A DNA stretch of 64,000 nucleotides from Sphingomonas panacisoli (lineage in GTDB: Bacteria; Pseudomonadota; Alphaproteobacteria; Sphingomonadales; Sphingomonadaceae). The DNA lies in assembly GCF_007859635.1 (NCBI RefSeq), contig NZ_CP042306.1:496001-560000 (forward strand), in the 5' to 3' direction. Below the pieces are notes generated by a model that worked only from the letters and a program-made list of their open reading frames with translations, did not search any database and was not told the DNA's origin. How positions within the stretch are numbered: position 1 is the first letter of the stretch; every line of letters begins with the position of its first letter. Positions 25,681 through 35,365 of this stretch are shown piece by piece. The position numbers and the translations under genes are program-made.

Positions 25681-26603
25681 TAGGGGACTCGCGTCGCCGT
25701 CAGCTTCATCGCCTTCAACTGCTCGATCACGCTTTGCGGCCCGGCCAGATGCCCGGCGCCGACCGCGATGAATACCGTCCCCGGCTTCGCCATTCGCGCC
25801 TTGATCCACTGCGCCCAGCGCGCGTTGCGGTCGTAAAGCAAGGTCTTGGCGAGCTCAGGCGTATCCTTGACCCCGTCGTTCATCAGCTCGCCCAGCTTCG
25901 CCGGATCGCCGCGCGACCAGGCGCCGACCATGTCGTCCATCGTTGAGGCGGTCTTGGGCAGATCCTTGAGGGTCGATTCGAGGAACGCGACCTGGGTCGG
26001 TTCGGACAGGCCGGCGAGATAGCCGATCTGCTGCTCGGGCGTTTCGAGGCCGGTGATGACTTTCTTCTCGGTCGTCGCGGCCGCGGTCAGCACGCTTTCG
26101 GGACCGCTCGCGGGATCATAGCCGAGCTTGAGCAGCGGCATCAGCGACAGATTGGTCGCGACCAGCCAGGGCTGTGCGCGATCGAACAGCGCGGAGGGCA
26201 GGCCGAGATCGGCGAGCGCCTTCGTGTACATCGGCCGGTCCGCGGCGGGCAGGCGCTCGGGCAGAGTCGGGCCGGTCATCGCGAACCCCTTCGCCATCAC
26301 CAGCTTCTGCATCGCCTCGGGCGCCGGCTGGACCATTTCCAGCACCAGCTCGTCCGACGAATCGAACGCCTTCTTCACGCCCTCGTCGAACCAGCTGAGA
26401 CCCGGCTTGAGCAGGTGGACGGTCCCGAACAGATAGATCGTCGTGTCCGCGTCCTTCACCACCCAGAGCGCGGGGTCGGCATCGACCATCGCGGCGGTCG
26501 GCTTGGGCGCGGGGACCGGCAGGGTCGGAGTCGGCGCGCTGGTCTGGGCCGCGGCGGTGCCGGCGGCGATCAGCCCGAGCGCGAGAAGCAATTTACGGAG
26601 CAT
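25677..26603 (-). CDS. TraB/GumN-family exported protein
   Basis: The 308-residue protein has a signal peptide (LRKLLLALGLIAAGTAAA), a Pro/Thr-rich linker, then the same TraB/GumN domain as its downstream neighbour: ALWVVKDADTTIYLFGTVHLL, SSDELVLEM, and VFIAVGAGHLAGPQSVIEQL. ATG 26603 was chosen because the signal peptide begins there. The two genes are tandem paralogues and overlap by 4 nt. Confidence 0.9.
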   Translation of the reverse strand: MLRKLLLALGLIAAGTAAAQTSAPTPTLPVPAPKPTAAMVDADPALWVVKDADTTIYLFGTVHLLKPGLSWFDEGVKKAFDSSDELVLEMVQPAPEAMQKLVMAKGFAMTGPTLPERLPAADRPMYTKALADLGLPSALFDRAQPWLVATNLSLMPLLKLGYDPASGPESVLTAAATTEKKVITGLETPEQQIGYLAGLSEPTQVAFLESTLKDLPKTASTMDDMVGAWSRGDPAKLGELMNDGVKDTPELAKTLLYDRNARWAQWIKARMAKPGTVFIAVGAGHLAGPQSVIEQLKAMKLTATRVPY

Positions 26604-26730
26604 ATCGGTCCTTGAACGTGGCGCGGACGTCCGCACCTGTGCCACAATAGGTACTGCGCGAACGATGACCAAGACCTGAAGCGGCATTGACCGTGCGCCA
26701 CCCCTGCGCCAGAGCGTGCCGCACCGCACC

Positions 26731-27612
26731 ATGACCCAGCCGCTCTCCTTCCAGCGCATGATCCTGACGCTCCACGATTACTGGAGCCAGCGGGGCTGTC
26801 TGATCCTGCAGCCGTACGACATGCGGATGGGGGCGGGGACGTTCCACACCGCGACGACGCTCCGCGCGCTCGGGCCCGATCCGTGGAACGCCGCGTTCGT
26901 CCAGCCGTGCCGCCGCCCGACCGATGGGCGTTATGGGGAGAACCCCAACCGGCTGCAGCATTATTACCAGTATCAGGTCATCCTGAAGCCAAGCCCGCCC
27001 GATCTGCAGGAACTGTATCTCGGCAGCCTCGCGGCGATCGGGATCGACACCGCCAACCACGACATCCGTTTCGTCGAAGACGATTGGGAGAGCCCAACGC
27101 TGGGCGCGTGGGGCCTCGGCTGGGAAGTGTGGTGCGACGGCATGGAGGTGACCCAGTTCACCTATTTCCAGCAGATGGGCGGGTTCGATTGCAAGCCGGT
27201 GGCGGGCGAGCTGACCTATGGGTTGGAGCGGCTGGCGCTGTACCTGCAGAACAAGGACAGCATTTACGACCTCGCGTATAACGACGCGGTCGGGAACAGT
27301 CCGCAGCTGACCTATGGCGACGTGTTCCATGAGAATGAGGTCGAGATGTCGACCTGGAATTTCGAGGTCGCGGACACCGACACCCTGTTCGACCTATTCC
27401 GCAAGGCCGCGGCCGAGTGCGAGAACTGCCTGAACCACCAGCTGCCGATCCCCGCCTATGAACAGGCGATCGAGGCGAGCCACATCTTCAACCTGCTCAA
27501 CGCGCGCGGCGTGATCTCGGTGGCCGAGCGCCAGGCCTATATCGGCCGCGTCCGCGACCTCGCGAAGGGCAGCTGTCAGGCGTGGATGGACAAGAACGGG
27601 TGGTCGGCGTGA
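26731..27612 (+). CDS. glyQ: Glycine-tRNA ligase alpha subunit
   Basis: GlyQ is the catalytic alpha subunit of the bacterial alpha2beta2 glycyl-tRNA synthetase. The 293-residue protein has the family length and conserved blocks [23 protein letters not shown] (first part about 14-30), [24 protein letters not shown] and [25 protein letters not shown] 26731 fits the family N-terminus ([12 protein letters not shown]); an ATG 15 bp upstream is less likely. Normally glyS follows directly; here a DUF559 gene in a repeat lies between. Confidence 0.97.
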   Translation: MTQPLSFQRMILTLHDYWSQRGCLILQPYDMRMGAGTFHTATTLRALGPDPWNAAFVQPCRRPTDGRYGENPNRLQHYYQYQVILKPSPPDLQELYLGSLAAIGIDTANHDIRFVEDDWESPTLGAWGLGWEVWCDGMEVTQFTYFQQMGGFDCKPVAGELTYGLERLALYLQNKDSIYDLAYNDAVGNSPQLTYGDVFHENEVEMSTWNFEVADTDTLFDLFRKAAAECENCLNHQLPIPAYEQAIEASHIFNLLNARGVISVAERQAYIGRVRDLAKGSCQAWMDKNGWSA

Positions 27613-28079
27613 TGGCGCTCGCAAATCCTCCCCGGGACGGGGAGGTGGCAGCGCGGAGCGCTGACGGAGGGGGTTTGCCTTCGCTCCGCCGGCCTGAGGT
27701 ATACGAAGCGCGCAAGGCCCGTCGCGCAATGAGCTTGCCGGAGGTGTTGTTATGGCAACGGCTGAAAGGCTCGCCGGAGGGCATCGCTTTCCGCAAGCAG
27801 CATCCCATTGGCGTCTACCGGGCTGACTTCTATTGTGCCGCCGCCAAGCTGGTGATCGAGGTCGACGGCGCGGCCCATGACATGGGTGACCGGCCCGAGC
27901 GCGATGTGATACGGAGGGAGCGGTTGGAAGCCGAGGGCTATCGAGTCCTTCGCATCCCGGCGTCGGACGTGTTGCGCAATGCCGACGAAGCTGCCCATAC
28001 GATCGTGTCGTTCGCGGCGAACCCCCTCCACCACGCCTTCGGCGCGGTCCCCCTCCCCGTAAACGGGGAGGATTTGTGA
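27612..28079 (+). CDS. DUF559 (Vsr-like) endonuclease-domain protein embedded in a repeat
   Basis: From ATG 27612, which overlaps the glyQ stop by 1 nt, the product has 155 residues; an internal ATG at 27729 gives a 116-residue protein closer to the family length. The DUF559 core is intact: MSLPEVLLWQRLKG, FRKQHPIGVYRADFYC and the acidic LVIEVDGAAH, then VLRIPASDVLRN. DUF559 is related to very-short-patch-repair and restriction-type nucleases. The first 20 and last 20 codons are translated from the two arms of the GGGGAGG repeat, and the stop overlaps the glyS GTG start by 3 nt. Confidence 0.88.
   Translation: MALANPPRDGEVAARSADGGGLPSLRRPEVYEARKARRAMSLPEVLLWQRLKGSPEGIAFRKQHPIGVYRADFYCAAAKLVIEVDGAAHDMGDRPERDVIRRERLEAEGYRVLRIPASDVLRNADEAAHTIVSFAANPLHHAFGAVPLPVNGEDL
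27627..27673. repeat. Left arm of the GGGGAGG-family element around the DUF559 gene
   Basis: The hairpin CCTCCCCGGGACGGGGAGG is followed by TGGCAGCGCGGAGCGCTGAC and GGAGGGGG. It matches the left arm at 78-124 and is inverted relative to the right arm at 28020-28071. Confidence 0.85.
28020..28071. repeat. Right arm of the GGGGAGG-family element around the DUF559 gene
   Basis: ACCCCCTCCACCACGCCTTC leads into CCCCTCCCCGTAAACGGGGA-GG. It is nearly identical to the right arm at 151-200. Its terminal GGGGAGG is 4 nt before the glyS GTG codon and is the likely glyS ribosome-binding site. Confidence 0.85.
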
Positions 28080-30381
28080 CCGATTTCCTCCTCGAACTGC
28101 GCTCCGAGGAAATTCCCGCGCGGATGCAGGACAAGGCGCGCGACGACCTTGCGCGGCTGTTCGCAGGCGAACTGGAGAAGGCCGGGCTCAAGACCGACGC
28201 GATCGTGACTTTCGCGACCCCGCGCCGCCTCGCGCTGATCGCGCGCGATCTGCCCGCCGAAACCGCCGCCGTGTCGGAAGAAGTGAAGGGCCCGCGCGTC
28301 GGCGCCCCGCCGCAGGCGCTCGAAGGGTTCCTGCGCAAGACTGGCCTCACAGAAAGCGACTTGGTCGAGCGTGACGGCGTGCTGTTCGCGGTGATCGACA
28401 AGCCCGGCCGCCGGACCGCCGACGTGCTGGCCGAGGCGATCCCGGCGATCGTCCGCGCTTTCCCCTGGCCCAAGTCGATGCGCTGGGGCGAGGCGTCGGT
28501 GTCGACCGAGAGCCTGCGCTGGGTCCGCCCACTGCACGGCATCGTCGGGCTACTCGGCGAGGACGTGGTGCCGTGCGAGATCGCCGGCGTGCAATCGGGC
28601 GCGGTGACGGTCGGCCATCGTTTCCACCATCCCGGCGTCATCACGATCGGCTCGGCGGCGGACTATGCCGAAAAGCTCCACGCCTGCCACGTCATCGTCG
28701 ATCAGGACGAGCGCCGCGCGATCATCCGCGACCGCGCGACCGCGCTGGCGGCGGAGGCGGGGCTGGAGCTGATCGCCGACGAAGGGCTGGTCGCGGAGAA
28801 TGCCGGGCTGACCGAATGGCCGGTGCCGCTGCTCGGCCGCTTCGACGAAGCGTTCCTGGAGGTGCCGCCCGAGGTGATCCAGCTCACCGCGCGCGTGAAC
28901 CTGAAATATTTCGTGTGCCGCGACGCCGCGAGCAAACTCGCCAACGCGTTCGTCTGCACCGCGAACATCGACGCCCAGGACGGCGGCGCGAAGATCGTCG
29001 AGGGCAACCGCAAGGTGCTCGCCGCGCGGCTGAGCGACGCGCGCTTCTTCTACGACACCGACCTTAAGGTGCCGCTGGAGGAACAGGCGAAGAAGCTCGA
29101 GAAGATCGTGTTCCACGAGAAGCTGGGGACGGTCGCCGACAAGGTCGAGCGCGTGGCGAAGCTGGCGCGCTGGCTGGTCGAGGAGGGAATCGTCACGCCC
29201 TCGTTCCCCGGCGAAGGCCGGGGTCCAGTCTCGGCGCGAAGCGCCGAACGCGCTACCGCGCGCGATGACGTTGGAGGGCTGGACCCCGGCCTTCGCCGGG
29301 GAACGGTCGAGAAGGCGGTACTGGCCGATCACGCCGAACGCGCCGCGCGGCTGGCGAAGGCCGACCTCGTCACCGGCATGGTCGGCGAGTTCCCCGAACT
29401 GCAGGGCCTGATGGGCGGCTATTACGCCGCCGCGCAGGGCGAGGACCCCGCGGTCGCCGACGCGATCCGCGATCACTACAAGCCGGTCGGGCAGGGGGAT
29501 GACGTCCCGACTGCGCCGGTGACGGTGGCGGTATCGTTGGCGGATAAGCTGGATACGTTGGTCGGGTTTTTCGGCGTGAAGGAGCGGCCGACCGGATCGC
29601 GTGATCCCTTCGGTCTTCGCCGCGCTGCTCTGGCAATCATTCAGCTAATTCTAACAAACGAACTCCGTATCGGCATCGAATTGCTGGTAGTGCGCGCTGG
29701 CGGCGGGTTTGTCCGGGAACGCTTCAATCCCAATATGCCCGATGCTGACTATGAAGCGCAGCAAGCGTGGGTCAAAGACTTCGACGTCGGTACGCTGGCC
29801 GTGTTCGACATCCCTAGCTTCCTAGCCGACCGCCTCAAGGTCCAGCAACGCGAAGCCGGTGTCCGCCACGACCTGATCGACGCGGTGTTCGCGCTCGGGG
29901 GGAGGACGACCTGGTCCGCCTGCTCGCCCGCGTCCGCGCGCTGCAATCTTTCGTCGGGACCGAGGACGGGGCTAACTTGCTCGCGGGCTACAAGCGTGCG
30001 GCGAATATCCTGAAAAAGGAACTCCCTAGTGCTCCGGCGAAGGCCGGAGCGTTGGCGAGCGAAGCGCCCCACGACGCAACGCTCCGGCCTTCGCCGGAGC
30101 ACGGGAAGATTCAACTTTCCTACACGCCCGAAAAGGCAGAGGCTGACCTGATCGCCGCGCTCGACGCCGCCGAGCCTGCCGCCGCCGATGCGGTCGCGGG
30201 GGAGGATTTCGAGGCGGCGATGGCTGCGCTTGCGACGCTCCGTGCGCCGATCGATGCGTTCTTTGACAGTGTCACGGTGAACGATCCCGACGCGGACAAG
30301 CGGGCCGCGCGGCTGGCGTTGCTCGCCCGCGTACGCGACGCGGTCCATAATGTGGCCGACTTTTCCAAGATCGAAGGCTAG
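28076..30381 (+). CDS. glyS: Glycine-tRNA ligase beta subunit, with repeat insertions and a one-base frameshift
   Basis: GlyS is the beta subunit of glycyl-tRNA synthetase. The frame from GTG 28076 matches the family from FLLELRSEEIPARMQDKA through KYFVCRD and LADRLKVQQREAGVRHDL, but after VFALGG it leaves the family sequence and stops at 30013. The next frame resumes with the expected ending (LLAGYKRAANILKKE to HNVADFSKIEG, stop 30381). One missing G in the six-G run at 29897-29902 accounts for the break. Two palindromic repeats (29202-29305, 30029-30102) are translated within the gene. Because the gene is essential and both halves are otherwise intact, a sequencing error is likely but not proven. 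Confidence 0.9.
29202..29305. repeat. Palindromic repeat inserted within glyS
   Basis: CGTTCCCCGGCGAAGGCCGG and its inverted counterpart CCGGCCTTCGCCGGGGAACG bound a 104-bp segment with an inner GGCGCGAAGCGCC hairpin. It is translated as SFPGEGRGPVSARSAER through GLDPGLRRGTVEK, which has no counterpart in ordinary GlyS, and the reading frame continues unbroken past it. Confidence 0.85.
30029..30102. repeat. Second palindromic repeat inserted within glyS
   Basis: GTGCTCCGGCGAAGGCCGGA and TCCGGCCTTCGCCGGAGCAC are inverted arms of a 74-bp segment. It is translated as SAPAKAGALASEAP and neighbouring residues, between ILKKE and the family sequence YTPEKAEADL. It belongs to the same general type as the repeat at 29202-29305 but differs in its outer bases. 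Confidence 0.82.
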
Positions 30382-30451
30382 CGCGCTAGTGTAAACTTGG
30401 TGTCACCTTAGCATCGCCTCCCCAGCGAAATCAGATACTTAGAGGACCGAC

Positions 30452-33103
30452 ATGACTCAGTACGTGTATCGCTTCGGCGGCGGGGTTTCGGATGGGGGGA
30501 AGGGGGACAAGAACCTTCTCGGCGGCAAGGGCGCGAACCTGGCTGAGATGGCCTCGATCGGCCTGCCGGTGCCGCCGGGCTTCACGATCGGCACGCCGAT
30601 GTGCGCCGTCTATTATGACGAAGGCGGCGCGTTCCCCGACAGCCTGAAGGCCGAGGTCGCGAACGGCATCGCGCATATCGAGGCGGTGACGGGGAAACGC
30701 TTCGGCGATGCCGCCGATCCGCTGCTCGTGTCGGTCCGTTCGGGCGCGCGGGCGTCGATGCCGGGGATGATGGACACCGTCCTCAACCTGGGTCTCAACG
30801 ATCAGACGGTGGTCGGCCTCGCCACGACCAGCGGCGATGAGCGCTTCGCCTGGGACAGCTATCGCCGCTTCATCCAGATGTATTCGGACGTCGTGCTCGA
30901 ACTCGATCACGGCGCGTTCGAGGAAGCGCTGGAAATCGCCAAGGAAGACAAGGGCTATTTCCTCGACACCGATATGACCGCCACCGACTGGAAGGCTTTG
31001 GTCGAGAAGTACAAGGCGCTGGTCGTCGAACAGTGGGACAAGCCCTTCCCCCAGGACGTCCACGACCAACTATGGGGCGCGGTCGGCGCGGTGTTCGGGT
31101 CGTGGCAGTCGGAACGCGCGAAGGTTTATCGCCGCCTCAACGACATCCCCAGCGAATGGGGCACGGCGGTCAACGTCCAGGCGATGGTGTTCGGCAACAT
31201 GGGCGACACGTCCGCGACCGGCGTGGCGTTCACGCGCGACCCATCGAAGGGCGACAATGCCTATTATGGCGAGTTCCTGATCAACGCGCAGGGTGAAGAC
31301 GTCGTCGCAGGCATCCGCACCCCGCAATATCTGACACTGGCCGCGCGCGAGGCGGCGAACGCCAAGCCGCTGTCGATGGAAGAGGCTTTGCCGGAGGTTT
31401 ATCGCGAGCTGGCCGGCGTGTTCGACACGCTGGAGAAGCATTATCGCGACATGCAGGACATCGAGTTCACCGTCGAACGCGGCAAATTGTGGATGCTGCA
31501 GACGCGGTCGGGCAAGCGGACGGCGAAGGCCGCGCTGAAGATCGCGGTCGATATGGCGGAAGAGGGTCTGATCACCCGCGAGGAAGCGATCGCGCGGGTC
31601 GAACCGCAGGCGCTCGACCAATTGCTCCACCCGACGCTCGATCCCAAGGCGGCGCGCGACGTGCTGACGCGCGGGCTGCCCGCCAGCCCAGGTGCCGCGA
31701 GCGGCAAGGTCGTGTTCGATGCCGACACCGCCGAAAAGCGCGCGGCGGCCGGCGATGCGGTGATCCTGGTCCGGACCGAGACTTCGCCGGAGGACATTCA
31801 CGGGATGCACGCGGCGCGCGGCATCCTGACCGCGCGCGGCGGGATGACCAGCCACGCCGCGGTGGTGGCGCGCGGCATGGGCCGTCCCTGCGTGTCGGGC
31901 GCGGGATCGCTGTCGATCGACGCCAAGGCGAAGGTGATGCGCTGTGCGGGCCGCGAGGTGAACGAGGGCGACGTCATCACGATCGACGGCGCGTCGGGCG
32001 AAGTGATGATCGGCGAAGTGCCGACCGTGCAGCCCGAACTGGCCGGCGATTTCGGTACGCTGATGGAATGGGCCGACGGCGTCCGCCGGTTGAAGGTGCG
32101 CGCCAATGCCGAGACGCCGCTCGACGCCAAGACAGCGCGCGAATTCGGCGCGGAAGGCATCGGACTGTGCCGGACCGAGCACATGTTCTTCGACGCCGCG
32201 CGGATCACCGCGGTGCGCCAGATGATCCTGGCCGAGGACGAGAAGGGCCGCCGCGCGGCGCTCGACAAATTGCTGCCCGAACAGCGCAGCGACTTCGTCG
32301 AGATTTTCGAGGTAATGGCGGGGCTGCCGGTGACGATCCGCCTGCTCGACCCGCCGCTCCATGAGTTCCTGCCGCACGAAGAGGCCGAGTTCGCCGAGGT
32401 TGCGGCTGCCGCCGGGGTCGAGGTCGATTACCTCAAGCGCCGCGCCGCCGAACTGCACGAATTCAACCCGATGCTCGGCCATCGCGGATGCCGGCTCGGC
32501 GTGACCTATCCCGAGATCTACGAGATGCAGGCGCGCGCGATCTTCGAGGCGGCGGTCAGCCTCGCCGACGCGCCGATCCCCGAGGTGATGATCCCGCTCG
32601 TCGCGACCAAGCGGGAACTCGACTTGATGAAGGCGGTCGTGGACAAGGCGGCCGAGGCGGTGTTCGCGGAGACGGGCAAGCGCGTCGACTACCTCGTCGG
32701 TACGATGATCGAACTGCCCCGCGCCGCGTTGCGCGCCGGCGAGATCGCCGAGGTCGGCGAGTTCTTCTCGTTCGGCACCAACGATCTGACGCAGACCGCG
32801 CTCGGGGTGAGCCGCGACGACGCCGCGCGGTTCCTGCAGACTTATGTCGAACAGGGCATCTACGCGAAGGACCCGTTCGTCAGCCTCGACGTCGAGGGCG
32901 TCGGCGAACTGATCGAGATCGCCGCCGAGCGTGGGCGCAAGACGCGCCCCGACATCAAGCTCGGCATTTGCGGCGAGCATGGCGGCGACCCGGCGTCGAT
33001 CGCGTTCTGCGAGAAAGTCGGGCTCGATTACGTCTCGGCCTCGCCCTACCGCGTGCCGATCGCGCGGCTCGCGGCTGCCCAAGCTGCGCTGGCAAAGGCT
33101 TGA
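30452..33103 (+). CDS. ppdK: Pyruvate, phosphate dikinase
   Basis: PpdK interconverts pyruvate, ATP and phosphate with phosphoenolpyruvate, AMP and pyrophosphate. The 883-residue protein has the three expected domains: an N-terminal nucleotide-binding domain ([21 protein letters not shown] at about 26-46), a central phospho-histidine domain ([21 protein letters not shown] near 463), and a C-terminal TIM barrel ([39 protein letters not shown]). The start is ATG 30452, with GAGGA 6 nt before it. It follows glyS with a 70-bp gap. Confidence 0.97.
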   Translation: MTQYVYRFGGGVSDGGKGDKNLLGGKGANLAEMASIGLPVPPGFTIGTPMCAVYYDEGGAFPDSLKAEVANGIAHIEAVTGKRFGDAADPLLVSVRSGARASMPGMMDTVLNLGLNDQTVVGLATTSGDERFAWDSYRRFIQMYSDVVLELDHGAFEEALEIAKEDKGYFLDTDMTATDWKALVEKYKALVVEQWDKPFPQDVHDQLWGAVGAVFGSWQSERAKVYRRLNDIPSEWGTAVNVQAMVFGNMGDTSATGVAFTRDPSKGDNAYYGEFLINAQGEDVVAGIRTPQYLTLAAREAANAKPLSMEEALPEVYRELAGVFDTLEKHYRDMQDIEFTVERGKLWMLQTRSGKRTAKAALKIAVDMAEEGLITREEAIARVEPQALDQLLHPTLDPKAARDVLTRGLPASPGAASGKVVFDADTAEKRAAAGDAVILVRTETSPEDIHGMHAARGILTARGGMTSHAAVVARGMGRPCVSGAGSLSIDAKAKVMRCAGREVNEGDVITIDGASGEVMIGEVPTVQPELAGDFGTLMEWADGVRRLKVRANAETPLDAKTAREFGAEGIGLCRTEHMFFDAARITAVRQMILAEDEKGRRAALDKLLPEQRSDFVEIFEVMAGLPVTIRLLDPPLHEFLPHEEAEFAEVAAAAGVEVDYLKRRAAELHEFNPMLGHRGCRLGVTYPEIYEMQARAIFEAAVSLADAPIPEVMIPLVATKRELDLMKAVVDKAAEAVFAETGKRVDYLVGTMIELPRAALRAGEIAEVGEFFSFGTNDLTQTALGVSRDDAARFLQTYVEQGIYAKDPFVSLDVEGVGELIEIAAERGRKTRPDIKLGICGEHGGDPASIAFCEKVGLDYVSASPYRVPIARLAAAQAALAKA

Positions 33104-33134
33104 CGGAGTCACGCGCTCGCGACACTCCTTCGTC

Positions 33135-33947
33135 ATGAAGCGCTTCCTCGCCCTCGTCGCTATCCTGTCGCTCGGCGCGTGCAGCGGGTTGGGCTCGGAT
33201 GGACCGTCGCAGGAGGAGATGTCCGACGCGCTCGCCCGTCGCGGCGAGAAGGTCCAGTCGACCGAGCGGATCGCGTGCAAGGCGGCGCCGTCGCTGCCCG
33301 GCTATATCTGCGACTTCAAGACGACGGTCTGCAGCGCCTTCACGAAGAAGTGCGACAAGTCGCAGCAGCGCACCGGCCGGTTCGTCCAGGTCAGCGGCAG
33401 CTGGATGTTCATGGGCGATGTCGAGGATCCCGGCCGCGGCTCGATGCCGCCGCCCGAACCGGTGCCCAGCAATGGCGCGGTGGTGACCGATCTCGGCGGC
33501 ACCGACACCAACACCATCGCGCCGGCGCCTTCACCGACGCCGAGTCCCAAGCCGTCGCCGACGCCCAGCGCAACGCCGACTCCCAAACCGAGCGCGACGC
33601 CGACGCCGAAACCAACCGCCACGCCGACACCAAAACCGACGGCCAGCCCGACTCCGAAACCCACGCCCAAGCCGACCCCCGGCGGCGTCAACCGCACCTG
33701 GCTGAGCGGCCGCTGGGGCGGTGCGGACGGCGATTGCACCGCGCGCCGAGCGGTCAAGTTCGGCGAGGGCGGCGGCTTCTACGGCAAGCGCGGCATCGGC
33801 ACCTGGAGCCTGAAGGGCAAGACCGTGACCGTGAACGGCACCTATTCGGACACCGACAAGCCGTTCGAACAAAGCCTGTCGGTCGAACGCACCGGCGACG
33901 ACGCGATGACGATGGAGGGCAAGCGCTACCATCGCTGCCCGAACTGA
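33135..33947 (+). CDS. Lipoprotein with Pro-Thr-Pro-Lys repeats
   Basis: The 270-residue protein has a lipoprotein signal ([13 protein letters not shown]). An N-terminal domain with several Cys (residues about 48-80) is followed by a repetitive stretch of [14 protein letters not shown] type units (about 132-182), encoded by a degenerate minisatellite around 33529-33690. The C-terminal domain ([21 protein letters not shown] to YHRCPN) resembles small secreted beta-proteins. The Pro-Thr linker suggests a wall-spanning spacer. Function unknown. Confidence 0.78.
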   Translation: MKRFLALVAILSLGACSGLGSDGPSQEEMSDALARRGEKVQSTERIACKAAPSLPGYICDFKTTVCSAFTKKCDKSQQRTGRFVQVSGSWMFMGDVEDPGRGSMPPPEPVPSNGAVVTDLGGTDTNTIAPAPSPTPSPKPSPTPSATPTPKPSATPTPKPTATPTPKPTASPTPKPTPKPTPGGVNRTWLSGRWGGADGDCTARRAVKFGEGGGFYGKRGIGTWSLKGKTVTVNGTYSDTDKPFEQSLSVERTGDDAMTMEGKRYHRCPN

Positions 33948-33957
33948 GGGGGACGCC

Positions 33958-34524
33958 ATGAAACCCTCGGTCCGATATCTGATCTGCGCGGTGGCCGGGC
34001 TGGCGCTCGGCGCAGGGGCGGCGGTGCAGCGCGTACGGACCGGCGCGCTCGGCGCGAGCACCGCGATCGGGCCGTGGACGACCGGCAAGGATTTCGGGAC
34101 CGCCGGCGCGAGTGCGTTCACCCGCGCGGTCGTCTCTTTGCGCGGTATCCTCGCGCTCCCTGCGCATGAGGCGCGTTATTACAATGCGGCCGTCGACAGC
34201 GCCGGCCAGCCGCTCGACGGCAAATGCCGCTACCGCGTGTCGGGCAAGGCGATGCCGACCAAATGGTGGAGCCTGACGCTCTACGATCACCCCGGCTATC
34301 TCGTCACCAACCAGGCCAACGTCTTCTCGGTCGCGAGCGCGCGCGTTCCCGATCAGGCGAACTGGTCGGTCGTCGTCGCCCCCGCGGAGCAGGCCGGACT
34401 ATGGCTGCCCACCGGGCGGATCGATCGGTTCGAACTGACGCTGCGGACCTATCTCCCAGACGATGGCGGGGTCGGGAACCTGACGCGCGACCAACTGCCC
34501 TCGATCGTCAAGGAAGGCTGCTGA
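33958..34524 (+). CDS. DUF1214-domain exported protein
   Basis: The 188-residue protein has an N-terminal hydrophobic segment (YLICAVAGLALGAGAA) and a DUF1214 pattern: LPAHEARYYNAAVDSAGQPL, then KWWSLTLYDHPGYLVTNQ and WLPTGRIDRFELTLRTYLP. Family proteins usually occur with a DUF1254 domain, often in one polypeptide. Here the partner is the next gene, overlapping by one base (TGATG). Confidence 0.87.
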   Translation: MKPSVRYLICAVAGLALGAGAAVQRVRTGALGASTAIGPWTTGKDFGTAGASAFTRAVVSLRGILALPAHEARYYNAAVDSAGQPLDGKCRYRVSGKAMPTKWWSLTLYDHPGYLVTNQANVFSVASARVPDQANWSVVVAPAEQAGLWLPTGRIDRFELTLRTYLPDDGGVGNLTRDQLPSIVKEGC

Positions 34525-35045
34525 TGCGTCGCTGGGCGCTGCCGCTGGTGCTCGGGCTGGTCCTCGCGGTCGTCGGCTATACCGTCATGATGGTCGAGTT
34601 TCCCCGCGTGTTGATGGGCTTCGCGACCAAGCGGATCAGCAAGGCCGGCGGATACAACACGATGTACGCAGCACCGCTCGCGACCGACAAGGCCCGCGCG
34701 ATCGTGCGGCCGAGCCCCGATCTCGCCTATTCATCGTGTCCATTCGATGTGTCGAACGGCCCCGTGCTGGTCGATGTTGAGCCGGTGCCGGCACCCTATT
34801 GGTCGCTGTCGGTATTCGACGCGCGCACGGACGTCGCGTTCGTGCGCAACAATATCGAGGCGGAGGGCCAGCCGATCCGCATCGCGATCGCGCTGGAGGG
34901 GCAACCGGTACCCGACGGCATGCAGGCGGTGCGCGTCAAGGACGCCAGCGGTATCGCGTTGATTCGCATCCTGGTCCAGGACCGCACGCAATTCCCCGCG
35001 ATCGACGCTGCGCGCAAGAAATCGAGCTGCAAGCCGCTTAGTTAG
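34524..35045 (+). CDS. DUF1254-domain membrane-anchored protein
   Basis: The 173-residue protein has an N-terminal membrane anchor (about 4-24) and a short DUF1254-type domain with GGYNTMYAAPLATDKARAIV and DLAYSSCPFDVSNGPVLVDV. It completes the split DUF1214/DUF1254 pair. Its last 8 bp overlap the convergent coiled-coil gene. Function unknown. Confidence 0.85.
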   Translation: MRRWALPLVLGLVLAVVGYTVMMVEFPRVLMGFATKRISKAGGYNTMYAAPLATDKARAIVRPSPDLAYSSCPFDVSNGPVLVDVEPVPAPYWSLSVFDARTDVAFVRNNIEAEGQPIRIAIALEGQPVPDGMQAVRVKDASGIALIRILVQDRTQFPAIDAARKKSSCKPLS

Positions 35046-35295
35046 GTCGCTCGGCCTTCAGCCGCGCATTCTCATTCTCTAGATCCCGAACATAGGCGTC
35101 GCGGTTCGTGGTCAGAGCCTCGCGCTCGCGCCATTTGGTGTCGGTCTCGGTGCGGTAGGTCGCGTGGCTGTCGCGCTCCTGCTCGTAGAGGCGGCGCCAT
35201 TTGGTGCCCTTCGGCGCCATCAGCAGCCCGAGCACCAGCCCGACGATCAGGACCAGGCCGAGCACGGCATATTGGGTGACGTTCGTGAACAGCAT
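35038..35295 (-). CDS. Small membrane protein with coiled coil
   Basis: The 85-residue protein has one N-terminal transmembrane segment (YAVLGLVLIVGLVLGLLMAP) and a charged helical remainder (LYEQERDSHATYRTETDTKW, then LENENARLKAE) typical of a coiled coil. No family recognised. It converges with the DUF1254 gene and overlaps it by 8 bp. The following 70 bp up to the tad cluster show nothing clear. Confidence 0.7.
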   Translation of the reverse strand: MLFTNVTQYAVLGLVLIVGLVLGLLMAPKGTKWRRLYEQERDSHATYRTETDTKWREREALTTNRDAYVRDLENENARLKAERPN

Positions 35296-35365
35296 CGGGC
35301 GCGCCTTCCTCCGGTTCGTTATGCCGGAGAAACGACGCGCCCTTCGCTTGCGTTCCGTGAGTAGG

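Noticed and set aside
27612..28079. DUF559 gene as a fused extension of glyQ or glyS
   Set aside because: Its frame begins at the glyQ stop and ends at the glyS start; it has its own start, stop and complete domain.
31070..33280. A minus-strand open frame of more than 700 codons
   Set aside because: It lies opposite ppdK, whose family match is complete; the antisense frame is an Arg/His-rich shadow.
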